Origin: Sphingorhabdus lacus
GTDB lineage: Bacteria > Pseudomonadota > Alphaproteobacteria > Sphingomonadales > Sphingomonadaceae
Assembly: GCF_009768975.1 (NCBI RefSeq)
Contig: NZ_CP035733.1
Span: forward strand, 310,001 to 374,000
DNA length: 64,000 bases
Reading direction: 5' to 3'
The notes under the pieces were generated by a model. That model made no database searches. It saw nothing but the letters and a program-made list of their open reading frames with translations, and had not been told where the DNA came from. The translations under genes were made by a program, and so were the position numbers. Below, one piece after another: positions 63,801-64,000 of this stretch; positions within the stretch are counted from its first letter, which is position 1; each line of letters starts with the position of its first letter.

Positions 63801-64000
63801 CGGCTGTTCAACCTGCCTCGGTCAAGCTGGCTGGATTATGATCCAAAGCTGATTTCCAAAGGCGGTGGCGTCTTTGCACGCAATGAAAAAAGCATCAAGA
63901 CAACCCCTGAAATCAGGGCCTTGCTGGGCATAGATGCCAAAGATATTGAACCTTCGGAACTGATGACGGCCATTTTGAAAGCGCCCGTCCAGTTGCTTTG
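60876..64000 (+). CDS. gdhB: NAD-specific glutamate dehydrogenase, large (180-kDa-type), 3' end outside window
   Basis: The frame is open from ATG 60876 to the window end, 1041 codons of an expected 1550-1600. Oxidises glutamate to 2-oxoglutarate for catabolism. The long N-terminal regulatory part has ACT-like modules (residues 30-600). The catalytic core begins near residue 720: [43 protein letters not shown], and VPTGAKGGF, the glutamate-binding Lys motif, all cited by pieces. Start supported by CAGGAGT 8 nt upstream. Divergent from the symporter. Symbol follows usage for large NAD-GDHs and is tentative. Confidence 0.93.
   Translation, partial: [1041 protein letters not shown]

Noticed and set aside
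1-64000. tRNA, rRNA or insertion sequence genes
   Set aside because: I read the intergenic gaps and saw no cloverleaf with CCA-end pattern, no rRNA sequence and no transposase frame.

Overview
The window is ordinary, gene-dense chromosome from an alphaproteobacterium, most likely of the order Sphingomonadales. I infer this from the serC-serA-hisZ-purA neighbourhood, the rpmH-rnpA-yidD-yidC-engB string, 180-kDa-type NAD-glutamate dehydrogenase, a PlcP-plus-glycosyltransferase pair, and dispersed palindromic repeats of the kind common in sphingomonad genomes (CACCCTGAAC...GTTCAGGGTG and TCGAGCGNAGTCGAGA). GC content looks moderate for that order; I cannot name a genus safely. I see no prophage, insertion sequence, CRISPR array, tRNA or rRNA.

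Layout. 1-3.5 kb: end of mutY, a Tat-exported beta-lactamase-fold esterase, nudC and a FrnE/DsbA-like oxidoreductase, tightly overlapped. 3.7-8.8 kb: mgtE and DUF1489, a cyclophilin, an EF-hand protein, then pdxH-CDF transporter-phzF. 8.8-14.5 kb: ABA4-like membrane protein, J-protein, YihY, fabI, a small membrane protein, GNAT, aroC, cupin. 14.5-18.5 kb (minus): rpmH, rnpA, yidD, yidC, engB, GST. 19.6-23.6 kb (minus): sulfate assimilation operon cobA-DUF2849-cysI-DUF934-cysH. 23.7-35.8 kb: astD, selO, glycosyltransferase, nitronate monooxygenase-like protein, PilZ, amtB, hydroxyacid dehydrogenase, SH3 protein, fatty acid hydroxylase-family protein, AraC regulator and small proteins. 35.8-43.5 kb: polA, TonB-dependent receptor, plcP-like and agt-like genes. 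43.5-48.2 kb: pheA, two sister cytochromes c, LOG protein, extensin-like lipoprotein, MsrQ-like heme protein with a PepSY protein. 48.3-57.1 kb: serC (with candidate serC leader RNA), serA, hisZ, an islet of three minus-strand accessory genes next to a nested repeat, purA, L,D-transpeptidase. 57.1-64 kb: MFS transporter, methyltransferase, dicarboxylate/glutamate symporter, and the first two thirds of NAD-GDH running off the edge.

Functional themes: cysteine and siroheme supply (cobA to cysH), serine and histidine entry (serC, serA, hisZ), aromatic amino acids (aroC, pheA), membrane protein insertion and translation (yidC block), and glutamate use (divergent symporter and NAD-GDH). The most interesting items are the plcP/agt-like lipid-remodelling pair with a 76-nt palindrome ahead of it, a palindromic repeat that is translated inside the CysH N terminus, the serC leader whose last hairpin would cover the ribosome binding site, the family of dispersed repeats, the cysteine-rich tail of the nitronate monooxygenase-like protein, and four convergent gene pairs whose stop codons interlock in a single TTAR tetranucleotide. 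I found no clear previously undescribed defence or mobile system; that absence is my honest reading.
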